Positions 40,794 through 42,735 of a stretch of 42,735 nucleotides of DNA are shown here, in pieces. How positions within the stretch are numbered: the first letter of the stretch is position 1; every line of letters begins with the position of its first letter. Location: contig CACLQJ010000007.1 of assembly GCA_902609065.1 (NCBI GenBank), positions 1-42,735 of the forward strand, read 5' to 3'. Under the pieces are notes generated by a model that made no database searches, had not been told where the DNA came from, and saw only the letters and a list, made by a program, of their open reading frames with translations. The translations under genes were made by a program, and so were the position numbers. The DNA comes from an uncultured Pelagibacteraceae bacterium (GTDB taxonomy: Bacteria > Pseudomonadota > Alphaproteobacteria > Pelagibacterales > Pelagibacteraceae).

Positions 40794-42735
40794 TTAATAT
40801 AGTTTAGAATTAATATCTTCATTTAAGAGCGTTCCATTTAATATCTTTTTGTCTAATTTAAAAAAAGTATTTTCAGACTGAAGAATTTTTTTTTTATTAA
40901 GATTATTAACATTATTTAAATAAAGCGATGGTTGATCAAATTCATTTTTTTTATTAAATAATGCTACATCATATAGGTTATTATCAAAGCTTACATTATA
41001 TAATTCAGCATCCGACCCATCTTTAACTGCCAAAGCTACTCTATTATTAATAGTAGTTATATCTTTAATTTTAACTTTTGAGTTTTCTCCAATACTTAAA
41101 CCTTTATCATTTGTATCTAGAGTAAATAATTTATTCCCATTTACCTGCGCCCCAGATACATCCAAACAATCATTCTTAATATTATAACATTCTATATTAT
41201 CAAAATTTGATTTTCCAAAATCAATATCCAATGCATCCGCAAAAATATTTTCAAATCTTACATTTGACAAAAATGATTTTGAATTAATTATGTTAATTGC
41301 ATCTTCATCATTAGAGTTACTAAAAACAATATTATCTAATAATATTTCTGAATTTATAAAATTCACCCCTCCATATAATATTAAATCGTTTAATTTTGGT
41401 GAAGATAAATTTTTAAATATTAAGTTTTTAAATTCAAATTTATTACCAATAAAAATTAAAGAACCACTTCCATCGCTCGAGTAAATTTGTGTTGGGTTAT
41501 TTTTGCTATTTTCAAAGTTTAGTTTGCCCTCAATAAGAAATATTGCATTATTTGTTATATTAATATTTTTATTTTTAATTATAAGTTTATTTTTTTTACT
41601 CAATAAAGTATTTTCATATATATTTAAATCTTCATTTAAAATAAATTCATCATTTGACTCTTTTAAAACAGAGATGTGTGTTTTTATGTTTTTAAATTTA
41701 TTTCTAAAATTTCTTATATTCTTAGAATTCAAAACTATATTTTCTTTCAAATCAAATATTTTTGAATTACCTCTATGATCAAATAGTTTTATTTGTTTGC
41801 ATGAATTATTGAATTTTATTTCCATTTTTCCTGCTAGATACATCTTTTTTTTATCATTTATATTTACACAATTAAGAGTCTGTGCTTTCAATGGGAAATG
41901 TGAAGCTTCATAATCCTCATATTTAAAAACATTATTAATTTTCGAAATAGTAACACTATCTAGGTTTATCAAATTTATCCTTTCTTTAATAAATTTTGAT
42001 CTTTTATAAAGATATTGGTCGTCGTAAATAAAATATCCTAACCCAATCCTGTTAATCTTATCTACTTTGGAATTATCTTTATAAATTGCATTGTTGAACT
42101 TTTTTAATTTTGTATTATTTTTTTCTAAAAATTCTTTAATAAATTCTTCACTTGTAAATTTTTTAAGATATTCAATATATAAATTTATAAATTTATAATT
42201 TAAATTTTTATTTTCATCTAAGAAAAAATTTAAATACCATGTTTTATGATCACATAAATATATGCATGCTGGTCTTTTTTCTTGTAAAAAATCAAGTAAT
42301 ATAAAATCTTTAAAATTCCCAGTACCCTTGTGTAGATCGTAACCTATAGGCTCAAATAATGCAGTTGTTGGATTATAGTACTTTTTCACACTTTTTGCTA
42401 AAGATCCATGATAAGATCCGGTTAAATCTATAATTGCAAAATACTTTGCCCATTTATCTATATCGAAATGCTCATTTACATGCGCATCACCATTTCTAAT
42501 ATTATTTAAAATAGAAAATAAATTTGAGGTCATTTCGGGGTAATCATTGGTCCAATATATTTCTGAATATAATTCGTATTTAATGTTTGGATATACTTCA
42601 CCAAATTCCTCACTTATACCAAAAATAGGACCATTTCTTAATTTTTGTCTCTCAATTAACTCTTTTGAAAAACTTTCCTCTACTGCGTACACTCCAAGAT
42701 TTTGATCATTAATATATAAATTTACAAAAAAGTAT
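40794..42735 (-). CDS. CotH-like protein with C-terminal beta-helix (5' end outside window)
   Basis: A GTG at 42692 could be read as a start, but the frame stays open to the right edge and the extra residues (FVNLYINDQNLGVYAVEESF across the join) are the CotH signature 'v.LyiNg...GvY.leE'. So the gene is cut by the window, with ~646 residues visible. FDIDKWAKYFAIIDLTGSYHG and FEPIGYDLHKG then match the 'fDvd..a.y......ND' and 'plpWDlD' regions of CotH atypical kinases. From roughly residue 370 on there are short Asn/Asp/Ile-rich turns (for example DDEDAINIINSKSFLSNVRF-like repeats about 20-25 residues long), typical of a right-handed parallel beta-helix. It is paired with the VTC gene downstream. 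Confidence 0.8.
   Translation of the reverse strand, partial: YFFVNLYINDQNLGVYAVEESFSKELIERQKLRNGPIFGISEEFGEVYPNIKYELYSEIYWTNDYPEMTSNLFSILNNIRNGDAHVNEHFDIDKWAKYFAIIDLTGSYHGSLAKSVKKYYNPTTALFEPIGYDLHKGTGNFKDFILLDFLQEKRPACIYLCDHKTWYLNFFLDENKNLNYKFINLYIEYLKKFTSEEFIKEFLEKNNTKLKKFNNAIYKDNSKVDKINRIGLGYFIYDDQYLYKRSKFIKERINLINLDSVTISKINNVFKYEDYEASHFPLKAQTLNCVNINDKKKMYLAGKMEIKFNNSCKQIKLFDHRGNSKIFDLKENIVLNSKNIRNFRNKFKNIKTHISVLKESNDEFILNEDLNIYENTLLSKKNKLIIKNKNINITNNAIFLIEGKLNFENSKNNPTQIYSSDGSGSLIFIGNKFEFKNLIFKNLSSPKLNDLILYGGVNFINSEILLDNIVFSNSNDEDAINIINSKSFLSNVRFENIFADALDIDFGKSNFDNIECYNIKNDCLDVSGAQVNGNKLFTLDTNDKGLSIGENSKVKIKDITTINNRVALAVKDGSDAELYNVSFDNNLYDVALFNKKNEFDQPSLYLNNVNNLNKKKILQSENTFFKLDKKILNGTLLNEDINSKLY

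Noticed and set aside
42690-42692. GTG as the true start of the CotH-like gene
   Set aside because: The frame continues open to the window edge and the extra residues match the CotH 'LYIND..LGVYAVEE' signature, so the real start is outside.

Overview
The window is an extremely AT-rich (by eye roughly a quarter G+C), gene-dense stretch of bacterial DNA. It is almost wholly devoted to building, modifying and exporting cell-surface polysaccharide. The lysine/asparagine/isoleucine-rich proteins, gene spacing of a few bases or small overlaps, frequent A-tracts, lack of mobile elements and constant switching of glycan genes all fit a hypervariable surface-glycan island of a streamlined marine alphaproteobacterium of the SAR11/Pelagibacterales type. 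That assignment is inference from composition and gene content. No rRNA or other marker gene is present to prove it. I see no tRNA, rRNA, CRISPR array, insertion sequence or clear hairpin terminator.

Layout. 1-3032 (+): the 3' tail of a probable asparagine-synthase-like gene, a GT-B-like protein and an ABC half-transporter of the MsbA/PglK flippase type. 3025-4413 (-): a membrane-anchored PQQ aldose-dehydrogenase-like protein. 4513-17028 (+): a methyltransferase-like and a sulfotransferase-like gene, then a tightly overlapping run (6378-17028) encoding an SDR epimerase, an HpcH/HpaI aldolase, a KdsB-type cytidylyltransferase, a 6-phosphogluconolactonase-like protein, a D-2-hydroxyacid dehydrogenase, a NeuA-type cytidylyltransferase, a GT2-NeuA fusion, a Gfo/Idh oxidoreductase, a DAHP-synthase-family enzyme with altered active site, a NodU/TobZ-type carbamoyltransferase and a shikimate-dehydrogenase-like protein. 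17107-26696 (+): PseB/PseC, glycosyltransferases, a short GDP-mannose-dehydratase paralogue, a UDP-glucuronate-epimerase-like protein, a sugar C-methyltransferase, a cupin and an O-acyltransferase. 26702-33403: mostly minus-strand glycosyltransferases, a fucosyltransferase-like protein, a STELLO-like protein (plus strand), a CDP-glycerol-type transferase and two methyltransferases. 33476-40115 (+): GT4, a large membrane protein, GT2, gmd, fcl and a WecA/MraY-type initiating transferase. 40110-42735 (-): a VTC-domain protein and a CotH-like protein with a beta-helix, cut by the window edge.

How they may work together. The WecA-type protein would load the first sugar phosphate on undecaprenyl phosphate. 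The many GT2/GT4 enzymes extend it, the ABC protein at 1356 is the only visible flippase candidate, and the polytopic protein at 34621 is a polymerase candidate. Gmd and Fcl supply GDP-L-fucose, and a fucosyltransferase-like protein is present. Decorations come from C-methyl, O-acyl, carbamoyl and possibly sulfate transferases.

The best candidate for an undescribed system is the 6378-17028 unit. It combines two ways to make 2-keto-3-deoxy acids (a pyruvate-type aldolase and a PEP-condensing DAHPS-fold enzyme), three CMP-transferase domains, three redox enzymes, a lactonase-like protein and a carbamoyltransferase. The DAHPS-fold enzyme has Asn in place of the metal-binding Cys and has lost the Arg of the KPRT phosphate-binding motif. 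Together this suggests a pathway for an unusual, carbamoylated, CMP-activated ulosonic acid with a dedicated fused transferase. This is inference; only the residues and gene order are directly seen.
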